Assembly: GCA_027488985.1 (NCBI GenBank)
Contig: JAIYAR010000003.1
Coordinates: forward strand, 287,997 to 351,996
Source of the DNA: Comamonadaceae bacterium
GTDB lineage: Bacteria; Pseudomonadota; Gammaproteobacteria; Burkholderiales; Burkholderiaceae_C
Direction: 5' to 3'
DNA length: 64,000 nt
Shown here: piece by piece, positions 1 to 8,674 of the stretch
How positions within the stretch are numbered: position 1 is the first letter of the stretch
Layout of the letters: each line of letters starts with the position of its first letter
The notes under the pieces: model-generated
What the model saw: only the letters and a program-made list of their open reading frames with translations
What the model was told of the DNA's origin: nothing
The model's database searches: none
Made by a program: the position numbers and the translations under genes

Positions 1-618
1 GGTCTCGGCGTTCAGTCCGGCAGGAAAACGCATCATCCAATTTCCCAGCGGATCCACCACGTACAAGTGTTCATTCAGGGCATGCCCTTCGCCGGCTTGA
101 AGCCATTGGGCAAGGGCTGCGGGTGGCACGCGCAGCACCGTGGCGTCTTTGAGCGCCGGAATGATCTCGGGCGGGACGGGCGCGTCATCATTGATCAGCC
201 AGACGCGGTCAAGGCGGTCTTTTTCCTTGCCCAGCGTTTCGCGAAGCTGGCGCTGCAGGTAAAGATGCTGCTGGCACTGCGCTTCGCACGCGCCACCAGC
301 AACACTCACAAACAACCACTGACCTTTGAGCGTGGGCAACATCACGGACTCGCCTGTGAGGTTTTTCGCCTCTACTACAGGCAAAGGACGCTGCGGGTCG
401 ATCAGCTCCCCGAAATTGCGTCGGCCCTCCGGACGGATCACGTAGTAGGTGAAATAAGAGGCAATGACGGGCGCAGCGCAAACCAGCATCACCAGCAACA
501 TGCGCAGTCTGCCGCCGCGGGTGTCCACTGCGGCGGTTTGCAACTGACCCGATGGTTCAGGCAAGGAATGCACAGTAAGCCCGAGGGGTTGGTCGTCGTG
601 GACGGGTGCGCTAGACAT
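1..618 (-). CDS. SCO-like membrane-anchored oxidase assembly protein, C-terminus cut off by window edge
   Basis: The reading frame starts at an ATG at 618 and is open to base 1 (206 residues visible). A hydrophilic N-terminus of about 40 residues precedes one membrane segment (about 40-60). A thioredoxin-like stretch follows with a CEAQC motif, the CxxxC spacing that SCO proteins use to bind copper. The start overlaps the surf1 stop by 8 bases, so the two are probably translationally coupled. The position directly after surf1 in a cytochrome oxidase locus supports a role in delivering copper or reducing CuA cysteines. The third SCO copper ligand (a His) would lie near or beyond the edge and cannot be checked. 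Confidence 0.75.
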   Translation of the reverse strand, partial: MSSAPVHDDQPLGLTVHSLPEPSGQLQTAAVDTRGGRLRMLLVMLVCAAPVIASYFTYYVIRPEGRRNFGELIDPQRPLPVVEAKNLTGESVMLPTLKGQWLFVSVAGGACEAQCQQHLYLQRQLRETLGKEKDRLDRVWLINDDAPVPPEIIPALKDATVLRVPPAALAQWLQAGEGHALNEHLYVVDPLGNWMMRFPAGLNAET

Positions 619-1363
619 GGGTAGAGGAATCCTTGGAAGAAACGATGAGCGGGCGCAATTGGAACCAGACAAACAATCCTGCGAATAGAGCCGCCAGAGC
701 GAACCACTGGACGGCATAGCCATAGTGCTTCTCAACACCCAGATTGACTACCGGCCAATCACGCCTCAAGCCTTCTGAGGCGGGGCTGGTTTCCACCACA
801 GTGAAGTCGGTTCGCAAAGCGATCCCGAACTCTTGTTTGAACGATTGCAAGTCGAGATTTTGCCGGATCGGCCCGACTGCTGCGCTCCCCGGTTCATAAA
901 GCTTGGAAGGAGGCAAGGCGATTCGCCCATCCAGCTGCACGATGCCCTTAGGGGTTTGCACCTCGGGCAAACTTTCCCGCTCGACAAAATTGCGAGGGGC
1001 CCATCCCCGCTGGACCATCACCACCATGCCGCTTCCTTCGAGACGCAGGGGAGTCATCACGTAGAAGCCAACTTTGGCAGACATCTGCCGGTTATCCAAG
1101 TACACCGTCTGAGCGGCCAACCACTCACCACGTAGGCGCACGGCCTGATGGAGCAAAGCCTCGGCGACATTACCTTCCACCAACGCAGTCCCGGTGAGCG
1201 GTTGCCGATTGATGCCGTCGCTCATCTGCTGCGCGAGAGCTTCTTTCTGAGCGGCTCTGCGCAGCTGCCAAAAACCGAGGGACAGCGTGATCGTCACAGC
1301 AAAGCACGCGGTTATCGCAATCCATAACCATCGCAAGCGGTGGTTCACGTAATAATTCTTCAC
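611..1363 (-). CDS. surf1: SURF1 family cytochrome c oxidase assembly protein
   Basis: 250-residue inner-membrane protein of the SURF1/Shy1 family, which helps insert heme a into subunit I of aa3 oxidase. It has the family layout: a membrane segment near the N-terminus (about 10-31, ending in FWQLRR), a periplasmic domain with a QRGW-type stretch, and a second membrane segment near residue 215-236. I chose the GTG start at 1363 because AAGG lies about 8 bases upstream; a GTG at 1348 is an alternative. The frame is open further upstream but that extension looks unrelated. The first base abuts the divergent DUF2909 gene. Confidence 0.9.
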   Translation of the reverse strand: MKNYYVNHRLRWLWIAITACFAVTITLSLGFWQLRRAAQKEALAQQMSDGINRQPLTGTALVEGNVAEALLHQAVRLRGEWLAAQTVYLDNRQMSAKVGFYVMTPLRLEGSGMVVMVQRGWAPRNFVERESLPEVQTPKGIVQLDGRIALPPSKLYEPGSAAVGPIRQNLDLQSFKQEFGIALRTDFTVVETSPASEGLRRDWPVVNLGVEKHYGYAVQWFALAALFAGLFVWFQLRPLIVSSKDSSTHV

Positions 1364-1585
1364 ATGACGTACCTTGTAACACTCGCCTTTGTGACGATTC
1401 TCAGCAGTCTCGCAGCCGCCCTGTATTTCATGCTCCGTGGCGGAAGCTCCCAAAGTTCCAAATCAAAGAACATGGCGCGGGCACTGGGTTTGCGGGTCGG
1501 CGTATCCATATTTCTGTTTCTCTGTATCTTGCTGGCATGGAAGCTGGGTTATATCCATCCCACCGGCATTCCCGAAGGTCGCTGA
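1364..1585 (+). CDS. DUF2909 twin-transmembrane protein
   Basis: 73-residue membrane protein with two hydrophobic segments (about 3-22 and 47-66) joined by a short basic loop with RGGSSQSSKSK. This is the DUF2909 pattern seen beside cytochrome oxidase genes in Burkholderiales. The ATG at 1364 is immediately next to the surf1 start on the other strand. A GTG at 1340 would add eight residues and overlap surf1. Neither start has a strong ribosome-binding site. Function is unknown; location suggests a link to oxidase biogenesis. A rho-independent terminator follows closely. Confidence 0.75.
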   Translation: MTYLVTLAFVTILSSLAAALYFMLRGGSSQSSKSKNMARALGLRVGVSIFLFLCILLAWKLGYIHPTGIPEGR

Positions 1586-1596
1586 CTACTTTCCAG

Positions 1597-1625
1597 CAAA
1601 AAGGGCACCCAAGGGTGCCCTTTTT
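1597..1625. terminator. Bidirectional rho-independent terminator
   Basis: A GGGCACCC / GGGTGCCC stem (1603-1610 and 1613-1620) is flanked by A5 on the left and T5 on the right, so it can end transcription from both the DUF2909 gene and the convergent coxC operon. Confidence 0.85.
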
Positions 1626-1640
1626 CCGAAATGAACCGGA

Positions 1641-2522
1641 TTAAAGCCAGTACACCAAAACGTACAGACCCAACCACACCACGTCCACGAAGTGCCAGTA
1701 CCACGCAGCACCTTCGAAACCGAAATGACGCTCAGGAGTGAAGTGTCCCTTCTGCAGTCGCAGGGTGATGAACAACAACATCAACATGCCCACAAAAACG
1801 TGGAAGCCGTGGAAGCCGGTCAGCATGTAAAAGGTAGATCCGAACACGCCCGAATTGAGCTTCAGGTTGTAGGCCGTATACGCGTGGTAGTACTCATAGC
1901 CCTGCACAAACAAGAAGGTCACACCGAGCAGAACAGTGGCCCACATGAATGCGATGGTTTTGGAGCGGTTGCCATCAATCAGTGCATGGTGTGCAATGGT
2001 CAAGGTAACGCCGGAAGTCAGCAACAAGGCCGTGTTGATCGTCGGCAACCAGAAGGGGCCCATTGTGGTGAAGGGCTCGACAATGCCTCCGGGTGAAGCC
2101 GTCATGCCGGCGGCCATGCTGGGCCATACGGCTTTGAAGTCAGGCCACAACAGGGCGTTCTCCAGGCTCCCCAAGGCCGGCACAGAGTGCGAACGGGCCC
2201 ACCATAGTGCAGTGAAGAAAGCACCGAAGAACATGACTTCGGAAAAAATAAACCAGCTCATGCTCCAACGGTAGGAGATGTCGATTTTGCGACCGTATTG
2301 GCCACCTTCGCTTTCAGTCACGGCATCCCGGAACCACTGGTACAACACGAACAGCCACCAGACCATTCCCAGAAGCAAAGCGTATTTGCCCCAGCCAGAG
2401 CCATTGATCCATTGCCCCGCACCAAGAATGACGAAGAACAAACCAGCAGCAGCCATCGCGGGGTGGCGTGAGGGCCCCGGCACAAAGTAATAGGGCGTGC
2501 CGCCGTGTGTTGTTGAACTCAT
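1641..2522 (-). CDS. ctaE: Cytochrome c oxidase subunit III
   Basis: 293-residue integral membrane protein, subunit III of the aa3-type terminal oxidase. The sequence shows seven hydrophobic helices and family landmarks: the N-terminal YYFVPGPSRHP region, an internal FFGAFFTALWWAR helix, the GFHGFHVFVG stretch, and a C-terminus with HFVDVVWLGLYVLVYWL. It stabilises subunit I and is last in the minus-strand cluster after ctaG and the DUF2970 gene, before a terminator. The length is normal for proteobacterial subunit III. Confidence 0.97.
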   Translation of the reverse strand: MSSTTHGGTPYYFVPGPSRHPAMAAAGLFFVILGAGQWINGSGWGKYALLLGMVWWLFVLYQWFRDAVTESEGGQYGRKIDISYRWSMSWFIFSEVMFFGAFFTALWWARSHSVPALGSLENALLWPDFKAVWPSMAAGMTASPGGIVEPFTTMGPFWLPTINTALLLTSGVTLTIAHHALIDGNRSKTIAFMWATVLLGVTFLFVQGYEYYHAYTAYNLKLNSGVFGSTFYMLTGFHGFHVFVGMLMLLFITLRLQKGHFTPERHFGFEGAAWYWHFVDVVWLGLYVLVYWL

Positions 2523-2573
2523 TTCTGCTCCATTTCTTCTCTAATTCAAATTTCGATCATGCGGACTCGGGCC

Positions 2574-2786
2574 TTACGATCCAACCACCCATTTCGCAAG
2601 ACTGATCAGCCCCACGACCAACAGAAGTGCTCCGACGATTCCAACCAGCACTACATGCAAAGGATTGACCTTTGCCAGATCGTCGCGATAACCCTTGCTA
2701 CTGCGAATTCCAAGGAAGGACCAAGCGACCAGTTTGACACTACTCAAAAAGGAGGGCTTGCGCGAAACAGCACCGTCCTGCATCAC
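2574..2786 (-). CDS. DUF2970 small membrane protein
   Basis: 70-residue protein with a polar N-terminal half and one strong membrane helix near the C-terminus (about 46-66). The motif WSFLGIRSSKGYRDDL matches the DUF2970 family, commonly found between ctaG and coxC in Betaproteobacteria. Its start overlaps the ctaG stop by 4 bases (ATGA), indicating co-translation. Function is not established; the context implies a small accessory subunit or assembly factor of the oxidase. Confidence 0.8.
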   Translation of the reverse strand: MMQDGAVSRKPSFLSSVKLVAWSFLGIRSSKGYRDDLAKVNPLHVVLVGIVGALLLVVGLISLAKWVVGS

Positions 2787-3379
2787 GAACCCGCACTTTC
2801 TGTAGTCGATGGTTTAACAACCGCTACTGGTGCAGGGGGAGTTTTGCCACCGACTTCGAAAAACGTATAAGACAGGGTAATGGTTGATACGTCTTTCGAC
2901 AGCTTGGGATCAATCACAAATACGACTGGCCACGATTTCTTTTCGCCCGGCTCCAAGGTGTATTGATTGAAGCAAAAGCATTCGAGTTTGTTGAAGTGCG
3001 CAGAAGCCTGCATCGGTGCATAGCTGGGAATGGCTTGGGCTGACATCCTGCGATTCTGGACATTCTGGAACTCATAGACCACAGTCATCATCTCGCCCGG
3101 ATGTACGGTCAAGGACCGTTGGGCTGGCTTGAATTCCCAGGGGCCGCGTGAGTTTGCATCAAACTCCACCGTAATGGTGCGGCTTCTGTCCACTTGTGAA
3201 TTTGCTGGCGCGGTCTTTTGTCCAGACAACACCTGCTCGCCGAGCGCCAGTATGTTGATCCCTGTCATCTCGCAAATTGCCTTGTAGAGCGGTACCAACG
3301 CATACCCGAATGCGAACATAGCCACCGTAATCACGGCAAGCTTGCCCAACATCCGGCGATTAGCGCTGATAGGAGCCAT
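2783..3379 (-). CDS. ctaG: Cytochrome c oxidase assembly protein CtaG (Cox11-type)
   Basis: 198-residue copper chaperone that delivers CuB to subunit I. It has one N-terminal membrane helix (about 12-32) and a periplasmic immunoglobulin-like domain carrying the copper-binding CFCF motif (Cys134 and Cys136). A further Cys36 just after the helix matches the third conserved cysteine of the family. It lies three bases after the 37-residue assembly protein and overlaps the DUF2970 gene, within the cox operon. Confidence 0.95.
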   Translation of the reverse strand: MAPISANRRMLGKLAVITVAMFAFGYALVPLYKAICEMTGINILALGEQVLSGQKTAPANSQVDRSRTITVEFDANSRGPWEFKPAQRSLTVHPGEMMTVVYEFQNVQNRRMSAQAIPSYAPMQASAHFNKLECFCFNQYTLEPGEKKSWPVVFVIDPKLSKDVSTITLSYTFFEVGGKTPPAPVAVVKPSTTESAGS

Positions 3380-3382
3380 ACC

Positions 3383-3496
3383 TTACTTTCCGAGAACAAT
3401 CATTTTGGCCATAAAGCCTACGAAGAAAACAACCGCGATCGAGGCAAGAATTAGCCCCAGTCGCAAGTTGGACTTCTTCTGTTCCGCGCTTGCCAT
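3383..3496 (-). CDS. Cytochrome oxidase small assembly protein
   Basis: 37-residue single-helix protein. It starts [14 protein letters not shown], continues with a membrane helix of about 20 residues (LILASIAVVFFVGFMAKMIV), and ends in a short basic tail. Its ATG shares one base with the coxA stop codon (TGATG) and its stop lies three bases before ctaG, so it is translationally coupled to both. Proteins of this size and place are annotated as small cytochrome oxidase assembly proteins in Burkholderiales. The specific function is inferred from location only. Confidence 0.8.
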   Translation of the reverse strand: MASAEQKKSNLRLGLILASIAVVFFVGFMAKMIVLGK

Positions 3497-5112
3497 CAGC
3501 CGATCACCTTGGTTGCAGTGGCATCCAGCTTAGGCGGATTTTCAAAAGTATGGAAAGGTGCAGGGGACGGGACTTCCCACTCCAAGCCCTCTGCCGCTTC
3601 CCAGGGTTTCTGGCTGGCCTTCTCACCCTTGCCCAACATCGCAGGCAAGACAACACCGAAGAAAAAGTACACCTGAGCCAAACCAAAGGCAAATGCGCCT
3701 ACCGTAGCAATCGCATTGAAGTCAGCGAATTGCATGGGGTAATCAGCGTAACGGCGTGGCATACCTGCCAGACCCAGGAAGTGCATGGGGAAGAACGTCA
3801 CGTTGAAAGCGATCAGAGACCACCAAAAGTGCAAACGGCCCTTCCACTCAGGAATCATCACACCTGTCCATTTGGGAGCCCAGTAATAGAAGCCGGCAAA
3901 CATGGCATACAGGGAGCCTGCCACCAACACGTAGTGAAAGTGAGCTACGACATAGTAAGTGTCTTGCAGCTGGATATCGATAGGCGCCATCGCCAGAATC
4001 AACCCGGTAAAGCCGCCCATGGTAAACACAAAAATGAAGCCCACAGCAAACAGCATGGGGGTTTCGAAAGTCATGGAGCCCTGCCACATGGTGGCAATCC
4101 AGTTGAAGATCTTCACAGCAGTCGGCACGGCGATCAGCATCGTGGCGTACATGAAGAACAACTGACCGGTTACAGGCATGCCGGTGGTGAACATGTGGTG
4201 CGCCCACACAATGAACGACAAGATTGCGATAGAGGACGTTGCATACACCATAGAGGCATATCCAAACAACTTTTTACGCGCAAATGCAGGAACGATCTGG
4301 CTGATGATGCCGAACGCCGGCAGGATCATGATGTACACCTCGGGGTGACCAAAGAACCAGAAGATGTGCTGGTACATGACAGGGTCACCGCCACCGGCGG
4401 GGTTGAAGAAACTGGTACCGAAGTGGCGATCAGTCAGCGTCATGGTGATTGCACCTGCCAAAACGGGCATCACAGCGATCAACAGATAAGCGGTGATCAA
4501 CCAAGTCCAGCAGAACATGGGCATCTTCATCAAAGTCATGCCTGGAGCGCGCATGTTCAGAATAGTGACGATGATGTTGATCGAACCCATGATGGACGAC
4601 GCGCCGAGGATGTGCATGGCAAAAATGCCGGCATCCATAGAAGGACCCATTTGCAGAGTCAAAGGAGCATACAAAGTCCAGCCGGCCGCGGGAGCGCCAC
4701 CAGGCATGAAGAACGAAGATACCAACATCAAAGCTGCAGGAATCATCAGCCAGAAGCTGAAGTTGTTCATACGGGCAAATGCCATGTCCGACGCACCGAT
4801 TTGCAGCGGAATCATCCAGTTCGCAAAGCCGACAAAGCCGGGCATGATCGCCCCGAAAACCATGATCAGGCCGTGCATGGTGGTGAGCGAGTTAAACAAC
4901 TCCGGATTCACCAATTGCAGACCCGGCTGGAACAACTCCGCGCGAATCAGCAGCGCCAAAACGCCACCAATAATCAGCATGGTGAAGCTGAACAACAGGT
5001 ACAAAGTACCGATGTCTTTGTGGTTCGTCGCAAACACCCAGCGCCGCCACCCAGTCGGTGCATGGTGGTGGTCGTCGTGGGCGTGATCGTGATGGTCTAG
5101 TACGGCGCTCAT
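3496..5112 (-). CDS. ctaD: Cytochrome c oxidase subunit I
   Basis: 538-residue catalytic subunit of the aa3-type heme-copper oxidase, with twelve membrane helices. Visible ligands are His80 and His393 (heme a), His391 (heme a3), and His256, His305 and His306 (CuB). The HPEVY motif supplies Tyr260 for the His-Tyr cross-link. The N-terminus is strikingly histidine-rich (residues 7-17: many His and Asp), which is not needed for catalysis. It follows coxB and precedes the small assembly protein gene, consistent with a coordinated operon. Confidence 0.98.
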   Translation of the reverse strand: MSAVLDHHDHAHDDHHHAPTGWRRWVFATNHKDIGTLYLLFSFTMLIIGGVLALLIRAELFQPGLQLVNPELFNSLTTMHGLIMVFGAIMPGFVGFANWMIPLQIGASDMAFARMNNFSFWLMIPAALMLVSSFFMPGGAPAAGWTLYAPLTLQMGPSMDAGIFAMHILGASSIMGSINIIVTILNMRAPGMTLMKMPMFCWTWLITAYLLIAVMPVLAGAITMTLTDRHFGTSFFNPAGGGDPVMYQHIFWFFGHPEVYIMILPAFGIISQIVPAFARKKLFGYASMVYATSSIAILSFIVWAHHMFTTGMPVTGQLFFMYATMLIAVPTAVKIFNWIATMWQGSMTFETPMLFAVGFIFVFTMGGFTGLILAMAPIDIQLQDTYYVVAHFHYVLVAGSLYAMFAGFYYWAPKWTGVMIPEWKGRLHFWWSLIAFNVTFFPMHFLGLAGMPRRYADYPMQFADFNAIATVGAFAFGLAQVYFFFGVVLPAMLGKGEKASQKPWEAAEGLEWEVPSPAPFHTFENPPKLDATATKVIG

Positions 5113-5154
5113 GGTGAGGTCCTTCTTAATTTCTTAGGTTCTTCCTGAAGGGAA

Positions 5155-6339
5155 TTACTTGCGCAATGCCAGCACTTCAGCGGGCTGTACCACTTGGCCG
5201 GTTTTGTTTGACCAGTTGTTTTTGGTGTAGGTGATAACGGCTGCAATATCAGTGTCACTCAGTGTTTTCCAAGCAGGCATGGAGCCGTTGTTCTGACCAT
5301 TCAACAGAATTGCGATCTGCTTGGATTTGTCGGCATCCAACACTACAGCAGCGCCATCCAATGCTTTGATCGGTCCGGCGCCCTTTCCTGTGGCCTGGTG
5401 ACAAGCGGCGCAATTCTGGGCATAGACCTTTTCGCCGCGCTTGACGATGTCATCTAACGCCCACACCTTGGCAGGGTCATCCGCCTTGGCGGCAAGTTTC
5501 TTCTGCTCGGCCGCAACCCACTGCGAATAATCTTCGGCGGACAAGACCTTTACATGGATGGGCATGTAAGCATGCTCCTTGCCACACAGCTCAGCGCATT
5601 GACCGTAGTAATCACCGACCTTTTCAGCACGGAACCATGTGTCACGCACAAATCCGGGAATGGCATCCTGTTTGATTCCAAATGCTGGAACCATAAAGGC
5701 GTGGATCACATCGTTCGCAGTAGTAATGATGCGGACCTTTTTGTCCACTGGCACCACCAGCGGGTTGTCCACCTTGAGCAGATAGTTGTCGACAGACGTG
5801 CCTTTGGGGGGGCCGCCGGCATCCGACAAGGCGCGCTGATCACTATCCAAAGTGGACACAAAGCCGATTCCCTCGCCTTCGCCCTTCAAATAGTCGTATC
5901 CCCACTTCCATTGCATGCCTGTGGCCTTGATGGTCAGGTCTGCATTTGTGGTGTCCTTCATGGCAACCACCACCTTGGTAGCCGGCAAAGCCATCAATAT
6001 CACAATGATGAAGGGGACAATTGTCCAAATTACTTCAACAGTCACTGACTCATGGAAGGTTGCGGGCTTGTGCCCGACCGACTTGCGGTGCTTCCAAATG
6101 GAGTAAAACATGACGGCGAACACCGCCACAAAAATAACAGAGCACACAATCAACATGAACCAGTGCAACCACTGCTGTTCTTGTGCGATCTTGGTGACCG
6201 CTGGTGGCAAATTCAGTTGATTCACTGCCGGTCCGCCGGGCAGGTCATTCACAGCATGCGCTTGCGTCAACAGGGCGGTGCCGGCAAAAGCACCTGCAGC
6301 CCATAGCATGGACGCCAGTTTTTTCGTTGTGTTCTTCAT
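5155..6339 (-). CDS. ctaC: Cytochrome c oxidase subunit II with C-terminal cytochrome c domain
   Basis: 394-residue subunit II. It has a signal peptide (MKNTTKKLAS... cut near AHA), two membrane helices (about 55-80 and 95-120), then a periplasmic cupredoxin domain. The CuA site is the CAELCGKEHAYM motif (Cys248, Cys252, His256, Met259). A cytochrome c domain follows with CAACH at 310-314, so this is a caa3-style fused subunit rather than the shorter form. I chose the ATG at 6339 because it begins the signal peptide; the frame extends upstream to a TTG at 6363. Confidence 0.96.
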   Translation of the reverse strand: MKNTTKKLASMLWAAGAFAGTALLTQAHAVNDLPGGPAVNQLNLPPAVTKIAQEQQWLHWFMLIVCSVIFVAVFAVMFYSIWKHRKSVGHKPATFHESVTVEVIWTIVPFIIVILMALPATKVVVAMKDTTNADLTIKATGMQWKWGYDYLKGEGEGIGFVSTLDSDQRALSDAGGPPKGTSVDNYLLKVDNPLVVPVDKKVRIITTANDVIHAFMVPAFGIKQDAIPGFVRDTWFRAEKVGDYYGQCAELCGKEHAYMPIHVKVLSAEDYSQWVAAEQKKLAAKADDPAKVWALDDIVKRGEKVYAQNCAACHQATGKGAGPIKALDGAAVVLDADKSKQIAILLNGQNNGSMPAWKTLSDTDIAAVITYTKNNWSNKTGQVVQPAEVLALRK

Positions 6340-6396
6340 CTCGCTCACTTTTTGATGCCCCAAATTAAACCAACGCGCTGGATTGTCGCTTCACTG

Positions 6397-6873
6397 CTAC
6401 GCAGCTCGCAAAGCCGAACGAATCTCTTTGGCCAACTGCGGACGCAATTCCGGCCTGATATAACGCCCGACACGGATGGTCTTCCCGCGCTCCGACAATT
6501 CAATCAACGAAGAGTCATCTGCACGAGGCTCCACCTTCACCCAGCCCCTTTGAAACTCCGCACGCTCCAGCTTACCCGCACACTCCAACTCTACGACCAG
6601 CCGGTTTTCCTGCAAAGAAATCCGTTCCCGATCAGTGGAATGCCTCGCATAAACCAAGAACGCAAGCCCCACCGCAATCAGCTCAAGCGAAGCAAAGGGG
6701 ATCACCAGCGTAGCGCCTTGAAACCAGAAAAAAACTCCGATCCCAAGGGACACCACACATAGCGAAACATAAGTCCACAATAGCTGCAGGGGCGTTACCG
6801 AACAGTTGCGCCTTAGTAGCCAATGAACATGCTGCCCTTGTACTGTCGCAAAGCGAAATACCAGATTCGTCAT
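6397..6873 (-). CDS. DUF2244 integral membrane protein
   Basis: 158-residue protein with two adjacent membrane helices (about 30-75) followed by a soluble beta-rich half ending in a basic RPELRPQLAKEIRSALRAA tail. This matches the DUF2244 family, usually placed just upstream of coxB in Proteobacteria. It is the first gene of the minus-strand cox cluster. Start is ATG 6873, with a GTG three codons upstream (6882) as alternative. Function is unknown; an oxidase-related role is inferred from conserved location. Confidence 0.85.
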   Translation of the reverse strand: MTNLVFRFATVQGQHVHWLLRRNCSVTPLQLLWTYVSLCVVSLGIGVFFWFQGATLVIPFASLELIAVGLAFLVYARHSTDRERISLQENRLVVELECAGKLERAEFQRGWVKVEPRADDSSLIELSERGKTIRVGRYIRPELRPQLAKEIRSALRAA

Positions 6874-7026
6874 GCGCGTCACCCGAAATTGATCGGCCGC
6901 ACACGCGCCGAATCAAGATTGGAGGGGGGGAATGCCGTCACCTCTTTACGTATCATTGTATGACAGTAACGAACTTGACCGGCATCAGCTTCCGATAACG
7001 GCTGAGCGAATTTGTAGGGGTTTTGC

Positions 7027-7911
7027 CTACTTCTTTAGGACATTGCGCATGTCTTCGAGAGAAACCCTGGTTTCCGGCTGCAGTTTGACCTTCGGCTTGG
7101 GCTTAAAGGCATGTCCGTAGACCACCTCAAATGTCACGCTCAATCGCCCATCTTCGCTTTTGACACCCAAATGCCGCGTCAACCCGTCCAGCAAACGCTG
7201 CCGCCAATCCCTGGAGCGTAGACCCGGAAACCTGGATACATGCAAATTACGCCCTAAACCGCGCAGCTCGTCCAGCAACTTGTCGGCGGACGAGTAGCTC
7301 AGCGCAATTCGCTCCATATCCATAATGGGCTCTGCAAATCCGGCATGCACCAACATGTCGCCCCAATCATGCATGTCGGTGAATTGATGATGGGGCGCCG
7401 CCCAACCGGCATCGGCATAAACTTCACGCAGCTCCAAGAGGGTGTCAGGCCCCAGGCAAGAAAACATGGCAAAACCATCCACTGACAACGCCCGGTGCCA
7501 GCGCGAAATCAATGCATAAGGATCCGGAGCCATATGCAGGCTCATGTTGGCCCACAACATTTGCACCGGATCAACAGGCAACCCGAATTGCACAGCAGCG
7601 CTACTCCAACGTGCCGGACTCCACCATGCAGGGGATAGAGCAGAACGACTGACAGCGATTCGAGCCGGCGTCTCCTCGTGAACAAAGGCCTTGGCCTTCG
7701 GGTAACGACCCCGGACCAATGCATGGCCCTGCAAACCTCCCATTGAGGGCTCCCAGTCAAGCCAGGCCGCAGGCTTCTGCACGATCCACTGCAATCTATC
7801 CTCCATCCGCCTGGCAACCTCCTCATGCAGCCATGGCGAATGGGGAGAGGCCATCCGCCCCCAGCGAGCAGCGGCAACAGAATCAAGGGTGGGAGGCTTA
7901 TGGGTGTTCAT
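7027..7911 (-). CDS. BioC-like SAM-methyltransferase-fold protein with degenerate motif I
   Basis: 294-residue protein resembling malonyl-ACP O-methyltransferase (BioC), which starts pimelate synthesis for biotin. It has the N-terminal helix pattern of BioC and a recognisable motif IV/post-I region (QMLWANMSLHMAPDP, WHRALSVDGFAMFSCLGPDTLLELR). The glycine-rich SAM-binding loop (usually LDxGCGxG) is replaced by LDWEPSMGGLQG, so SAM binding is doubtful. It lies 38 bases from the divergent comF gene. Other biotin genes are not in the window. It may be a repurposed methyltransferase fold. Confidence 0.7.
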   Translation of the reverse strand: MNTHKPPTLDSVAAARWGRMASPHSPWLHEEVARRMEDRLQWIVQKPAAWLDWEPSMGGLQGHALVRGRYPKAKAFVHEETPARIAVSRSALSPAWWSPARWSSAAVQFGLPVDPVQMLWANMSLHMAPDPYALISRWHRALSVDGFAMFSCLGPDTLLELREVYADAGWAAPHHQFTDMHDWGDMLVHAGFAEPIMDMERIALSYSSADKLLDELRGLGRNLHVSRFPGLRSRDWRQRLLDGLTRHLGVKSEDGRLSVTFEVVYGHAFKPKPKVKLQPETRVSLEDMRNVLKK

Positions 7912-7949
7912 GGCCGGGAAAAACAGAGCTGCGCGAGTATATTGGCCTG

Positions 7950-8663
7950 ATGTTCAGTGCAATGACCCAGGGGTTAAGCCGCAGGATCCCCAGTGCATGC
8001 GCAGTCTGCCATGCATGGCCTGCGCAGCCCATCTGCGAGGACTGCATCCAAGTCTTCGCCCAACCGGTGCACCGCTGCATATCCTGCGCATTGGCCTTAC
8101 CCGCTACGCTGACGCAATGCCGCTCATGCGCTAGCCTGCATCCGGAATGGGACCGCGCTTTGGCCGCCGTGGACTACGCTTTCCCGTGGGACCGTTTGAT
8201 TGCAGAGTTCAAGTTTCATGAGAACCCAGCATGGGCACGACATTTTGCGGTTTTGATACGCAGCAGTCCTTGGGTCGAACCGGCACTGGAAGATGCGGAC
8301 TTCATTGTCCCCATGCCATTGGCCACTGAAAGGCTTCTTCAACGGGGATTCAACCAGTCGACATTGCTCGCAAGGCACTTGAACCCTGCCAAGGTGCTGG
8401 AGGGCGCCTTGCTGCGCGTCGTCAACACACCCGCCCAAAGTACTCTGGCCAGAAAAGACCGCCAGAGCAATCTGCGACGGGCCTTTGCAATGGAGCCCGC
8501 CCGGCCGGGCATCGTTGCGGGAAAACGTCTGGTTTTGCTGGACGATGTCATGACCAGCGGGGCCTCCATGGCCGCGGCGTCTGCAGTCTTGAAGCGTGCC
8601 GGCGCCAGCCATATCACAGCGCTTGTTTTTGCCCGCACAGGAGTCGATACCGTCTTAGCGTAG
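7950..8663 (+). CDS. comF: ComF/GntX family phosphoribosyltransferase-like protein
   Basis: 237-residue ComF-family protein, linked to DNA uptake and use of exogenous DNA in competent bacteria. The N-terminal third carries two CxxC-type cysteine pairs (CAVC, CEDC, CISC, CRSC), which form a zinc-binding module. The C-terminal half is a phosphoribosyltransferase fold with the PRPP loop VLLDDVMTSGAS. The ATG at 7950 gives the usual family length; the frame is open upstream but overlaps the divergent methyltransferase gene. trmL follows 11 bases downstream and is probably co-transcribed. Confidence 0.9.
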   Translation: MFSAMTQGLSRRIPSACAVCHAWPAQPICEDCIQVFAQPVHRCISCALALPATLTQCRSCASLHPEWDRALAAVDYAFPWDRLIAEFKFHENPAWARHFAVLIRSSPWVEPALEDADFIVPMPLATERLLQRGFNQSTLLARHLNPAKVLEGALLRVVNTPAQSTLARKDRQSNLRRAFAMEPARPGIVAGKRLVLLDDVMTSGASMAAASAVLKRAGASHITALVFARTGVDTVLA

Positions 8664-8674
8664 ACAATTGCTCC

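Noticed and set aside
3490-5100. A 536-residue plus-strand ORF opposite coxA
   Set aside because: It is antisense to subunit I with a low-complexity His/Gln-rich translation and no family resemblance. It reflects codon bias.
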